Positions 1 through 6,980 of a DNA stretch of 38,457 bases are shown here, one piece after another. Every line of letters begins with the position of its first letter. The stretch's first letter is position 1. Both the position numbers and the translations under genes were made by a program. The notes under the pieces were generated by a model. That model worked only from the letters and a program-made list of their open reading frames with translations. It was not told the DNA's origin and did not search any database. Source of the stretch: an uncultured Oscillospiraceae bacterium (lineage in GTDB: Bacteria; Bacillota_A; Clostridia; Oscillospirales; Oscillospiraceae); contig CAAGIU010000229.1 in assembly GCA_900770015.1 (NCBI GenBank), positions 1-38,457 of the forward strand, in the 5' to 3' direction.

Positions 1-480
1 CTGTTGATTCTGTCCTGGTGGTTCTGCTGCCCACTGCTGGCCGGGACTTTCGCGCCCAGCGAAAATCCCATCGTGATTCAGCGCACTACCGGCGCCTATC
101 ACGGCTGGATGGCGCTGATCCTGTTTGTGGGCTATCTGGCTCTGATCATCTACAATCTTTGGCAGAAGGAACCCAAAAAGCGCGTGCATATTCCGTGGCT
201 GTTGGCCATCGGCATTCTGGTCCAATTTGGCTGGGAGTGCGGACTCCTGATCGGCGGCATCCGCAGCGCGGGTTTCGCCACACTGGAAGAAAAACTGATC
301 CCGCTGGTTGTGAACTCTTTACTGGAGACCAACCTGGGAATGCCATACATCTTCGCAATCTTCATCGCCTATTCCAGACGATTTACGGAACAACTGACCA
401 GGCGGAAGCAGAAACTTGCCTTTACAGAACGCATCGTAGAGTGGAATGCGCAGCGTGTCCGTGATGGAGCTGCCCAATGA
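1..480 (+). CDS. Integral membrane protein, 5' end cut by window edge
   Basis: The frame is open from the first base and ends with a TGA at 478-480, so the true start lies upstream. The visible 159 residues hold several hydrophobic segments: one around AYHGWMALILFVGYLALIIY, one around the HIPWLLAIGILVQFGW stretch, and one at LGMPYIFAIFIAYS. The C-terminus is basic and probably cytoplasmic. I do not recognise the family. It is followed closely by a MarR-type regulator and a MATE transporter remnant on the same strand, so the three look like one cargo operon. Function is unknown. Confidence 0.55.
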   Translation: MLILSWWFCCPLLAGTFAPSENPIVIQRTTGAYHGWMALILFVGYLALIIYNLWQKEPKKRVHIPWLLAIGILVQFGWECGLLIGGIRSAGFATLEEKLIPLVVNSLLETNLGMPYIFAIFIAYSRRFTEQLTRRKQKLAFTERIVEWNAQRVRDGAAQ

Positions 481-512
481 GCTGCAAACCACTTCAAGCT
501 TTGGAGGGTGTC

Positions 513-955
513 ATGGATAATAATATCACGGAAGAAATGAGACAATTCAATTATCTGCTGAGCGAGATTGATGCAGTCTACCTTGAAGCGAGTCAAAAAC
601 TCTGCCTGTCCGACAGTGCAATGCAGATCTTGTATGTGATTAGCAATCATGGAGAAGAATGCCTGCTCAGTGAGATCTACAGACTGTCCGGAATAAGCAA
701 GCAAACCATCAACTCTGCCCTTCTCAAGCTGGAGGCAGACGGTATCGTCCGTTTGGAATCTCTTGCCGGGAGAAGGAAAAGGTCTGCCTGACAGAACGCG
801 GGAAAGAACTGGCAAACAATACAGTCCTGCGCCTGATGAAAATTGAAAACGATGTTTTCCGTTTCTGGACAGAACAGGAACGGAAACTGTATCTAGCATT
901 GACACAGCGATACCTGACTTCATTCAAAGAAAGAATCAAGGAGCTTTCAGAATAA
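513..955 (+). pseudogene. MarR-family transcriptional regulator, frameshifted
   Basis: Start ATG 513 has GGAGGG just upstream. The first frame encodes a MarR-like winged helix (LLSEIYRLSGISKQTINSAL, then LEADGIVRLE at the wing) and stops at 789-791. The rest of the protein (VCLTERGKELANNTVLRLMK onward) continues in another frame from about 782 to the stop at 953-955. Adding one A to the AAAA run at 777-780 restores a typical wing reading GRRKKVCLTERGKEL, so a one-base loss in that homopolymer is the likely lesion. It could be a real mutation or a sequencing error. MarR proteins often control an adjacent drug exporter, and the next gene is a MATE remnant starting 3 bp later. Confidence 0.8.
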
Positions 956-957
956 AC

Positions 958-1250
958 ATGAACAGCATTCAATTATCCGACCACTTCAGTTTCAAAAGGC
1001 TGCTGCGACTTACGCTCCCGTCCATTCTGATTATGATTTTTACATCCATCTACAGTGTGGTGGACGGCTTTTTCGTCTCGAATTATGTTCGTTCCTGCGG
1101 ACCTTCCTGTTCCAGGTCGGCGCTGTGCTGATCTTCCTGCTGCTTTGGGGTATCGACGGTATCTGGCTCTACATTGTGGCCGCAGAACTGATTGCTGCGA
1201 TCGTCACTGCATTATACCTGGCTGGAAAGCGAGTTAAATATTGTTATTAG
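958..1250 (+). pseudogene. MATE-family efflux transporter remnant with large internal deletion
   Basis: ATG 958 begins a normal MATE N-terminus (LLRLTLPSILIMIFTSIYSV then VDGFFVSNYV, the first transmembrane helix and conserved VDGFFVS motif). At about 1085-1092 the sequence jumps out of frame to a MATE-like C-terminal part (FLRTFLFQVGAVLIFLLLWG, GIDGIWLYIVAAEL) that ends at TAG 1248-1250. About 95 residues remain, against roughly 440-460 in the family, so most transmembrane helices are missing. The gene cannot make a working transporter. With the frameshifted MarR gene it shows a resistance-type cargo operon in decay. Confidence 0.8.
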
Positions 1251-1289
1251 CAAGTTGGCAAGCAATGCAAACTTGTACAAATTTGCTTA

Positions 1290-1349
1290 TTTTCGCGGAT
1301 TTGCCGTTCCTGGCAAACCCGCGAAAATGCTTGTTGGTGACCTATCCCC
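1290..1349 (+). other. Candidate origin of transfer (oriT): inverted repeat plus IncP-like nick sequence
   Basis: TTTTCGCGGATTTGCC (1290-1305) and GGCAAACCCGCGAAAA (1312-1327) form a 16-bp inverted repeat with one mismatch and a 6-base loop. Neither strand has a U-tract after it, so it is not a normal terminator. Twelve bases further on is ACCTATCCCC (1340-1349). The RP4/IncP nick region, as I recall it, contains CACCTATCCTG a few bases after an inverted repeat. The order repeat-spacer-nick and the adjacent MOBP relaxase gene support an oriT. The flanking stretch 1251-1424 holds no gene. Confidence 0.6.
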
Positions 1350-1424
1350 AAACCCCTGAGATCGCCCCCTGTGGTGACGGCTACGTGTTCCGTTGGAACG
1401 CTGAAAACACAAAGCGGAAGACTT

Positions 1425-2834
1425 CTATTGACGGATTTTCTGCGTTTCCCGCTGCGATTCCCGATCGGTAGGAATATCCAACAAATAATCCACATTGGCT
1501 TTGACATTATAAAGCTCCCGCATTTCAGCACGAGCTTGCTTGTAGGCAGTATAGGCTTTCCTTTTCTGTTCTAAGAGACCGGCATATTCCTCACGCAAAG
1601 ATTTAACTGAGGGCAGTTTTGTGATGCCTAAACTGTCAAAATACTTCTTTGCTGCCTGGTGAAGCAGTACATCCGCCTCATGCTCAGCCCGAAACTTTTT
1701 GCTGTAACCGGCCTTGCGGTACTCCACATAGACCGCCCGTGTTTTGGCATAGTTGACGATCTGTTTTTGCAATTCTCCGTTGGTCGTCATTTGTGCCTCC
1801 AGCTCTTTGATCTGAGCCGACAGCTCATTGAAATGGGCGGTAGCCGCAGCGGATCTTTCCTGCAAATCCGCATAACTCATATCGCCATGCTCTTTGAGAT
1901 AGATTACTGCCTGGGAGAGTTGCTTCAAGTTAAACACTTTCGCCCAGCGTTCATAGCCTGGGCCCTTGCCGGCACGAACCGCAGCCTCAATATCTACCAG
2001 CAGCCCAACTTTGGAAGTTGGTCTTTGGGAGGAAGTGCGGCGTGGCGTGACAGTCCGAATGCCCTCAATGAGCTCTCGTATGGCCTGCTCGGTGTAATCA
2101 CCTTTTAGAGTATCACAGCGGGTGTAGCGTTCCTGCCCAAGTACACGGAGGCGAAGGTTCTTTCTTTCCCGGTTGACCTCAACGCCAGTAGCCTCCAGCT
2201 TTTTCAGAAAATCTTCAAAGTCCTTCGGCCTTTCTTCCAGAGCCGCGTCGATAACCCGGCGTAGCCGCTCCTGATAGGACGGCTGTTTTTCATTTCCCAG
2301 CCATGTGCCGTAGTGTCCACGGCTGGGTTTCGGGTTCTCCACGATAGATAGCCCATGCTCCAGGCAGAGTCTGTCATTCATGCGCCGGATTGCCCAAGTG
2401 GAGCCCCAAAAGTTTCGGAATTTCCGGGTGCAGTCAAGCGTTGTGGAATTGATGATAATGTGGTTATGGACATGATGCTTATCTACATGTGTGCAGACAA
2501 CAAAAGCATTGTTTTCTTTGGTCAGTTTCAATGCCAGCTCCCGGCCGATCCGATTTGCTTCTTCCGGTGTGACCTCGCCGGGCTTGAAGGCTTGACGGAG
2601 ATGATAGGCGATCACATCATCCGCGCCACGGCTCCGGCCAGTCAGGTTGAAATACTGCCGCTTGGATAAAACAAATTCTGCGTCCGCTGTTCTGGTATCG
2701 CACTCATAGCCGTATATGAATTTCCCAAAATCTGTTTTCTGCGGATTCTCCACATAGTCGATAATATCCGCTATTGCCGTAGACACATCCCGGCCCTTGC
2801 CGATGTGCAGCGGCATCAGCCGTGTGGTCGCCAT
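1425..2834 (-). CDS. MOBP-type relaxase / mobilization nuclease
   Basis: This 469-residue protein would nick one strand at oriT and pilot it into the recipient. The HUH metal-binding motif is clear at DKHHVHNHIIIN (residues 118-129), with histidines 121, 123 and 125. An upstream tyrosine at DYVENP (Tyr27) is the likely catalytic residue by position. After residue 270 comes a charged, coiled-coil-rich C-terminal region (QERSAAATAHFNELSAQIKE and beyond). ATG 2834 has GGAGGTG upstream. The gene is the last of the minus-strand series and its 3' end faces the proposed oriT at 1290-1349. MobC is encoded about 1 kb upstream. It matches relaxases of Tn1549/CTn-type elements. Confidence 0.93.
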   Translation of the reverse strand: MATTRLMPLHIGKGRDVSTAIADIIDYVENPQKTDFGKFIYGYECDTRTADAEFVLSKRQYFNLTGRSRGADDVIAYHLRQAFKPGEVTPEEANRIGRELALKLTKENNAFVVCTHVDKHHVHNHIIINSTTLDCTRKFRNFWGSTWAIRRMNDRLCLEHGLSIVENPKPSRGHYGTWLGNEKQPSYQERLRRVIDAALEERPKDFEDFLKKLEATGVEVNRERKNLRLRVLGQERYTRCDTLKGDYTEQAIRELIEGIRTVTPRRTSSQRPTSKVGLLVDIEAAVRAGKGPGYERWAKVFNLKQLSQAVIYLKEHGDMSYADLQERSAAATAHFNELSAQIKELEAQMTTNGELQKQIVNYAKTRAVYVEYRKAGYSKKFRAEHEADVLLHQAAKKYFDSLGITKLPSVKSLREEYAGLLEQKRKAYTAYKQARAEMRELYNVKANVDYLLDIPTDRESQRETQKIRQ

Positions 2835-2869
2835 TTTTCCATCACCTCCTTAGCAAGATGTTCAGCCGG

Positions 2870-3379
2870 TCAAAGTTCCGGAGTTTTGAAGTGCTTCGGC
2901 TTGTGACCGTCTGCTGACTGTGTAGCGGCTTTGTTCAGAGTGTCACGGATAGAAGGTTTTTTTTCCTGGGTCAGCGCATACTCCTGTCGTGCCTGAGAAA
3001 GAAACAAATCGGTGAGCCCCGGATTGCACCGATCCACAACGAAGTAAACATTGCGGTCATGACCAAAACCATCCGGGTTCTCATAGACCGGAATCGTTTT
3101 TGCCCATGCCTTGTTATCGTGGGAAATGCGCCCGTCCCAATCTTTTTGTCGGACGGTGATCGCCAGAACATGGAACATCCGCTCATAACCGAATTGTTCC
3201 ACGACCTGATGTACTGCCTCTCGGCCGAGACAGTTGTTCCGGTAATTACCGGCAATAGCCTGTTCGATGACCTCCTTGCAGGCGAGGTTCGCCTTGCTGG
3301 AAGCGCGGTATTGTTCCAGCTCTCCATGCTCACTTGCGTAAGAAGCCGGAAAAATGTATAAGGGTGTTTGGTCTTTCAA
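2870..3379 (-). CDS. DUF3849 family mobile-element protein
   Basis: The start is chosen as TTG 3379, placed seven bases after GGAGG. The longer open frame back to 3832 overlaps the CD1845 gene and a terminator and has no family-like sequence. The 169-residue product begins KDQTPLYIFPASYASEHGEL and continues with YRASSKANLACKEVIEQAI and NKAWAKTIPV, which match the DUF3849 family known almost only from ICEs. No enzymatic function is known. The C-terminal tail (KKPSIRDTLNKAA to KTPEL) belongs to the tail shared by many proteins here. It sits between a terminator hairpin and the relaxase gene. Confidence 0.8.
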   Translation of the reverse strand: MKDQTPLYIFPASYASEHGELEQYRASSKANLACKEVIEQAIAGNYRNNCLGREAVHQVVEQFGYERMFHVLAITVRQKDWDGRISHDNKAWAKTIPVYENPDGFGHDRNVYFVVDRCNPGLTDLFLSQARQEYALTQEKKPSIRDTLNKAATQSADGHKPKHFKTPEL

Positions 3380-3434
3380 ATTGATACCTCCACAAGAAAT
3401 GGGAGCCGTCAGCCAGCTCCCGCATAATAGTAAA

Positions 3435-3462
3435 GGAGCGGGACACCCAAATGTCCCGCTCC
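3435..3462. terminator. Strong bidirectional hairpin inside the mobilization region
   Basis: GGAGCGGGACA (3435-3445) and TGTCCCGCTCC (3452-3462) form a perfect 11-bp stem with a 6-base loop. On the plus strand it is followed by AATTTTTT. On the minus strand, the direction of the genes, it is followed by the weaker TTTACTATT. It lies between the CD1845-type gene and DUF3849, so it would reduce read-through into DUF3849 and the relaxase, or stop antisense transcripts entering from the oriT side. Confidence 0.75.
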
Positions 3463-3468
3463 AATTTT

Positions 3469-3759
3469 TTAACTTGCAATGAAATCCCGCAGTGCGTAAT
3501 TCGCACCGCCCAGCTTTCCCACCAGCCAGGCCGCTGCCATTGGCAGACCATAGGGGCTGATCAGAAACGCAATCGCCAGCCACGCAAGACCCGCCCATAG
3601 GCCAGCGGTGAAAAACAACACCAGCGAAGCCAGAAAAACAATCCCTGAAAGAATCCCCAGCACGGCGCCGGAAACGATCACCAGGAACTTGCATATCCCG
3701 TAGAGTATCCCTGTAACCATCACAACAGGCAACGCAAGTATTTTTAATATCAGGCGCAT
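3469..3759 (-). CDS. CD1845-family small membrane protein
   Basis: A 96-residue, very hydrophobic protein with about three membrane segments (LILKILALPVVMVTGILYGI, IVSGAVLGILSGIVFLASLV, and LWAGLAWLAIAFLIS). The C-terminal motif ISPYGLPMAAAWLVGKL is the hallmark of the CD1845 family from C. difficile CTn5. ATG 3759 has AAAGGAGG upstream. It lies between MobC and DUF3849, with a terminator hairpin immediately after its stop. It has no known biochemical role. Its position next to the relaxosome genes suggests a membrane role near the transfer machinery. Confidence 0.8.
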   Translation of the reverse strand: MRLILKILALPVVMVTGILYGICKFLVIVSGAVLGILSGIVFLASLVLFFTAGLWAGLAWLAIAFLISPYGLPMAAAWLVGKLGGANYALRDFIAS

Positions 3760-3848
3760 AAGCTAAGCCTCCTTTCCCGGAACAAACCATGTTCCTCAAT
3801 AAAATCCTAACGTACCGCCCAGCGGAAAGCAATGTTTTTCTGTCTTAT

Positions 3849-4187
3849 TCACGGAATGTTTGCGAATCCGTGGAGCAGCTTGTTCACTGCATCCCACAGA
3901 CAATCCAGCCGGCCACGCAGATCTTCCACATCGGCGGCATAGATGCTGCCAGTCTCATTCGCTCTGCGGGTATACTGGTTCAGATTGTTAGAGCAGATGC
4001 GCAGCAGTCTCGTCATTTCCTGGATGTCGCTCATGTCCAGATGAATGATATAACCGTCCACCGCCATTTTACGAAGGTATGCAGAGAGGTTGGTAATGCC
4101 GGTTTGAACCATGCGTTCTTTGATCCATTCCGCTTCCTGTTCGGACACGACAAAGTGAAGCTGAACATTCCGTGTTTCTTTCTTCAT
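3849..4187 (-). CDS. mobC: MobC-like relaxosome accessory protein
   Basis: 112 residues with a basic N-terminal part (MKKETRNVQLHFVVSEQEAE) like the ribbon-helix-helix DNA-binding fold, then NLSAYLRKMAVDGYI, a signature of the MobC family. Such proteins bind oriT and help the relaxase. The C-terminal half (RICSNNLNQYTRRANETGSI) matches the conserved MobC domain. ATG 4187 overlaps the stop of the upstream gene by 4 bp, indicating translational coupling. The relaxase is about 1 kb downstream in the same direction. It is somewhat unusual that two other genes and a terminator separate them. Confidence 0.88.
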   Translation of the reverse strand: MKKETRNVQLHFVVSEQEAEWIKERMVQTGITNLSAYLRKMAVDGYIIHLDMSDIQEMTRLLRICSNNLNQYTRRANETGSIYAADVEDLRGRLDCLWDAVNKLLHGFANIP

Positions 4188-4882
4188 CGTTCCTGCGCTC
4201 CTTTGTGGGGCGCTTTTTTCATGGGAGTGGAGGTAAAGATTTTGGCCTCCTGTAACTGTCCTCGTACTGTGCCTTTCCGCAAGGTCTCAATGTGTTCCTG
4301 CATATTTCCGGGCAGAGCATGATGGGAACGCTTTGACCGTTCCCGTCCCAGAATCACGGCAAGCTCCCGCTCGCTTTCCGGCGCATAGAACATCGTCTTC
4401 GGATTACCGTGTACCGGCATAAGCTCATTCATGTGCCTCCTCCGGGAGTGATACGGAAAGCCAAATACAGCGCCATCCTCAAATGTTACCGTTACCCGCT
4501 CTATCGGGCAGGTCAACAGCTTCACTCGCTCAACATGAGAAGGATAGTCCAAGGGATAAATTGTACCGACGACTTTACCATCCTGAATCCCGTCCAAATT
4601 GAGTGCATAGGCCAGAATGGGGTCTTTCGTCTGCTCATGGTAGAACAGCCACACTTTATTCTCGTAGCTATCTTGCAAATATACCTCCCGCTCTCGAAGA
4701 CAGTGGGTGCCACAGGGGCGGGACATCCAGAGCCAATACTGATCCTCCTGGTTTTCTGACACCGCCATTTTCTGAATCAGCTCTTTATCAAGGTCAAAGT
4801 CCTCCTTGTAGTGCTGTGTATGTATCTGCATGATCTGCTCCAAGGCGCTCAGTACATCCACAGCCTCAAATTTCAGCGGCAT
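4184..4882 (-). CDS. Conserved ICE protein of unknown function
   Basis: The start is ATG 4882, with GGAG seven bases upstream. A TTG at 4888 would overlap the upstream stop more and lacks this spacing. The product is 232 residues, soluble, with mixed alpha/beta character. Central parts read VWLFYHEQTKDPILAYALNL and VTVTFEDGAVFGFPYHSRRR, then a basic C-terminal third. I do not recognise a domain. The end contains RGQLQEAK followed by a basic stretch, a weak version of the C-terminal tail common to this element's accessory proteins. It is coupled with mobC downstream and with the gene ending at 4885 upstream. Confidence 0.8.
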   Translation of the reverse strand: MPLKFEAVDVLSALEQIMQIHTQHYKEDFDLDKELIQKMAVSENQEDQYWLWMSRPCGTHCLREREVYLQDSYENKVWLFYHEQTKDPILAYALNLDGIQDGKVVGTIYPLDYPSHVERVKLLTCPIERVTVTFEDGAVFGFPYHSRRRHMNELMPVHGNPKTMFYAPESERELAVILGRERSKRSHHALPGNMQEHIETLRKGTVRGQLQEAKIFTSTPMKKAPHKGAQER

Positions 4883-4884
4883 CG

Positions 4885-5811
4885 TCAAAGCTCCCGTTCC
4901 GGGACAGGCTGTGTGATCTGCCGCACTTCATGCTCCGGGCGGTCCGCCTTCAGTCGTTCCATGAGCGACGGCTTCTCCTGCGGCAAGGTTTCTGGGGCAA
5001 GAGCCTGAATTTCCTCATAGGTCTGTCCATCTGTCAGGTCAGGACGGGCAGGAGGTTCATTGTTGAGCCTGCCGTCCAGCATATTGTAATTTCCAGTCTG
5101 CCCTTCCTCATAAAGTTCCGCGTTACGCAGATAGTTTTCCGGCGGCTGAAAGGGCTGTCCGGCAAACAGGATCTCCCGCTGCGGTTCAAACTGGCGCAGC
5201 ACACCATCCCGAAGCCTTGCAAATTCTTCATATTGATCCATCGTCAATCCGCGATCCAACATAGCCGCCTGAGAGTGCGCCCATCCCTCGCCGTAAAGGA
5301 AATAATACATATCCGCCCGGTCTGTGATAAAGAAAAGAGTTCTATCACGGTTATCATAGTAAGCAGGCTGTCCGTCCTGATAATGATAGAATTCCTCACG
5401 ACCCAAATAGACACGGTTATCCGCGCCCAGCATGGCTACCATTCCGGCATAGTTGCTGTGCACCGCAGAACGGATCTCCACCATCGGGTCCGGCTCTGGG
5501 ATGAACTGCCTGCCGGGTATCTCATTCAGCTTTTCCACCGAATCATTCCGGGGAGTCAGATTCGCATGAGCATGGGCATCCAGATCCGGCTGCTCCGCAC
5601 GCTTTCGGATCGCTCCGGGTTCCAGTTCTTTCTCCCTTGCATAGTAGCGGACATTAGCCGTGGTATGGCTGTTGGCATCCCTGGCATAAGCCTCGGCTGC
5701 CTCGCGGGTTTCAAATTCCAGAGGCTTGCCATCCCCTTTGCACCATGCCTCCGCGTGTCCAAAAATAGAAGCGGCGCTACGCACCGCCCATACACCGTAT
5801 GTTTTTTCCAT
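4885..5811 (-). CDS. Large accessory ICE protein, unknown function, shared C-terminal tail
   Basis: 308 residues from ATG 5811, with CAGGAGG upstream. The first 60 residues (YGVWAVRSAASIFGHAEAWC, then FETREAAEAYARDAN) look like a small domain often seen at the start of ICE polyvalent-type proteins. The middle (YAGMVAMLGADNRVYLGREE, ITDRADMYYFLYGEGWAHSQ) is rich in aromatics and unfamiliar to me. The C-terminus has KPSLMERLKADR followed by a hydrophilic stretch ending EREL, a clear copy of the shared tail. It lies in a tight run of accessory genes before mobC. No catalytic motif is evident. Confidence 0.8.
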   Translation of the reverse strand: MEKTYGVWAVRSAASIFGHAEAWCKGDGKPLEFETREAAEAYARDANSHTTANVRYYAREKELEPGAIRKRAEQPDLDAHAHANLTPRNDSVEKLNEIPGRQFIPEPDPMVEIRSAVHSNYAGMVAMLGADNRVYLGREEFYHYQDGQPAYYDNRDRTLFFITDRADMYYFLYGEGWAHSQAAMLDRGLTMDQYEEFARLRDGVLRQFEPQREILFAGQPFQPPENYLRNAELYEEGQTGNYNMLDGRLNNEPPARPDLTDGQTYEEIQALAPETLPQEKPSLMERLKADRPEHEVRQITQPVPEREL

Positions 5812-5825
5812 ATTGAATCCTCCTG

Positions 5826-6458
5826 TTATCGTTCCTGCTGTTTGTTGGGTTTTGGCCTGTTGCCAGATTTCTTTGGTATGTTATCTCTAAGCTGTCCCCG
5901 GACGGAATGGCGGTGCTCCTGGTGAGCATCCGTAATATTGACATATTCTCCGATGATACAAAGCGCCTCCCCATAGCTGCCACAAGCAAACATCCGGTCT
6001 GTCATCTCCTTTGCCTGGTCTTTTAACCCATGTTCCCGCAAAGTTCGGGCAGCAATGCCAACCAGGTTGAAAACATTTCCGTCCTGGCCGATCAGAGCGC
6101 AATCCGGTTTCTCCGTTTCCTGCGAAGGTTCTCCAATAAAACCACCTAATCGATTAGGAACAAAATCGGACAGCCATGTGCCGCCCAGGTCGGCGTGTGT
6201 CTGTAACCGCCACATGGCGAATTTTCCGATGTTCAGCTCCACATCATCGAAGGGATAAAGCAGACAGGTCAGTTCCTCATACTGAAAAGCAGAAACATTC
6301 TCAAACTTCGTCCCATTCAGTAAAATACCGGCTTTCGTCAGCAGGTCGTTGAGCCCGTCAACCCACTCCTGCAAATCGCCGCCACAGCCCTGTAAAATAA
6401 GACCTTCTTTGTCCTCCATGCGGCGAAGGTCCTCGGTTGTAATTGTATGGATACTCAA
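5826..6458 (-). CDS. Conserved ICE accessory protein (large-polyvalent-type region)
   Basis: The start is TTG 6458, seven bases after AGGAGG. 210 residues. The N-terminal half (DLQEWVDGLNDLLTKAGILL, then FAMWRLQTHADLGGTWLSDF) is acidic. The central block DCALIGQDGNVFNLVGIAAR, with FACGSYGEALCIIGEYVNIT, is a conserved module I associate with many CTn and phage accessory proteins, perhaps of the LPD group, but I cannot name it firmly. The tail RGQLRDNIPKK is basic and resembles the shared C-terminal tail. The gene follows a 113-bp inverted-repeat element and precedes the 4885-5811 gene by 14 bp. Confidence 0.8.
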   Translation of the reverse strand: MSIHTITTEDLRRMEDKEGLILQGCGGDLQEWVDGLNDLLTKAGILLNGTKFENVSAFQYEELTCLLYPFDDVELNIGKFAMWRLQTHADLGGTWLSDFVPNRLGGFIGEPSQETEKPDCALIGQDGNVFNLVGIAARTLREHGLKDQAKEMTDRMFACGSYGEALCIIGEYVNITDAHQEHRHSVRGQLRDNIPKKSGNRPKPNKQQER

Positions 6459-6484
6459 ATCGTTGCCTCCTTATTGTTTAGTTT

Positions 6485-6597
6485 TGTCCGCAACTTAAAG
6501 CCTGTTTTGGGGTCGGGAGTATTCTTATATAGCTCCCCCTGAAACGAGAGCTGGAAAGCATTGAAATACAAGCACTTTTGGGGTTAAGTTGCGGACA
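6485..6597. repeat. 113-bp MITE-like element with 14-bp perfect terminal inverted repeats
   Basis: TGTCCGCAACTTAA (6485-6498) is the exact reverse complement of TTAAGTTGCGGACA (6584-6597). The segment fills almost the whole gap between two coding genes and contains no gene. TTTTGGGGT also occurs twice inside it, near each end. No U-tract follows either arm, so it is not a terminator. No clear target duplication is visible in the flanks. It may be a non-autonomous transposon relic (MITE) or a structured regulatory element. Confidence 0.6.
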
Positions 6598-6599
6598 CA

Positions 6600-6980
6600 T
6601 CACCCCTTATTTTGCCGCTCACGACGCTTGCGTTCCCGTTCGGATTTACGTCTGGCAAAAGAGCGGCAGGCATCGGAGCAATACGCCTGGCTGGTGGTTG
6701 GAAGATAGGCCCTGCCGCAGACGGAACATGCTTTTTGCTTTAGGGAATTGTCCTCGCCTGTGATTGCGGATTCCAATGCCGTTTCTGCCGGTAGAACCGC
6801 TTCCCGGAAATACCTGCACATTGAACCGGTCCACCATTTGCCCAGCATATAGCAGGAGCAGTCCAGAGGCAGGCAGAGCCGGTCCGGGGTATCGTAGTTG
6901 GCACACCGGTCTGTTACCAGCCTACGGATCGCTGCCCGCTCGGATCGTGTCAGTTCTCGTACAGGCGGGTCATTCATCAT
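6600..6980 (-). CDS. Cysteine-rich VLP-domain protein
   Basis: 126 residues with a cysteine-rich layout: CANYDTPDRLCLPLDCSCYM in the first half, and a zinc-ribbon-like CSVCGRAYLPTTSQAYCSDA near the C-terminus (C-x2-C and a second CxxxC pair). It ends in a very basic tail (RRKSERERKRRERQNKG). This matches the cysteine-rich VLP family that usually lies beside topB in clostridial ICEs. The start codons at 6980/6977 overlap the topB stop, so translation is coupled. Zinc and nucleic-acid binding are likely by inference. No experimental role is known to me. Confidence 0.85.
   Translation of the reverse strand: MMNDPPVRELTRSERAAIRRLVTDRCANYDTPDRLCLPLDCSCYMLGKWWTGSMCRYFREAVLPAETALESAITGEDNSLKQKACSVCGRAYLPTTSQAYCSDACRSFARRKSERERKRRERQNKG

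Noticed and set aside
1055..1237. 60-codon plus-strand frame inside the MATE remnant.
   Set aside because: It is the third frame through the remnant. The two other frames give recognisable MATE N- and C-terminal sequence.
3380..3832. N-terminal extension of the DUF3849 frame up to 3832.
   Set aside because: It crosses the 3435-3462 terminator and the whole CD1845-type gene. GGAGG followed by TTG 3379 gives the family's usual N-terminus.
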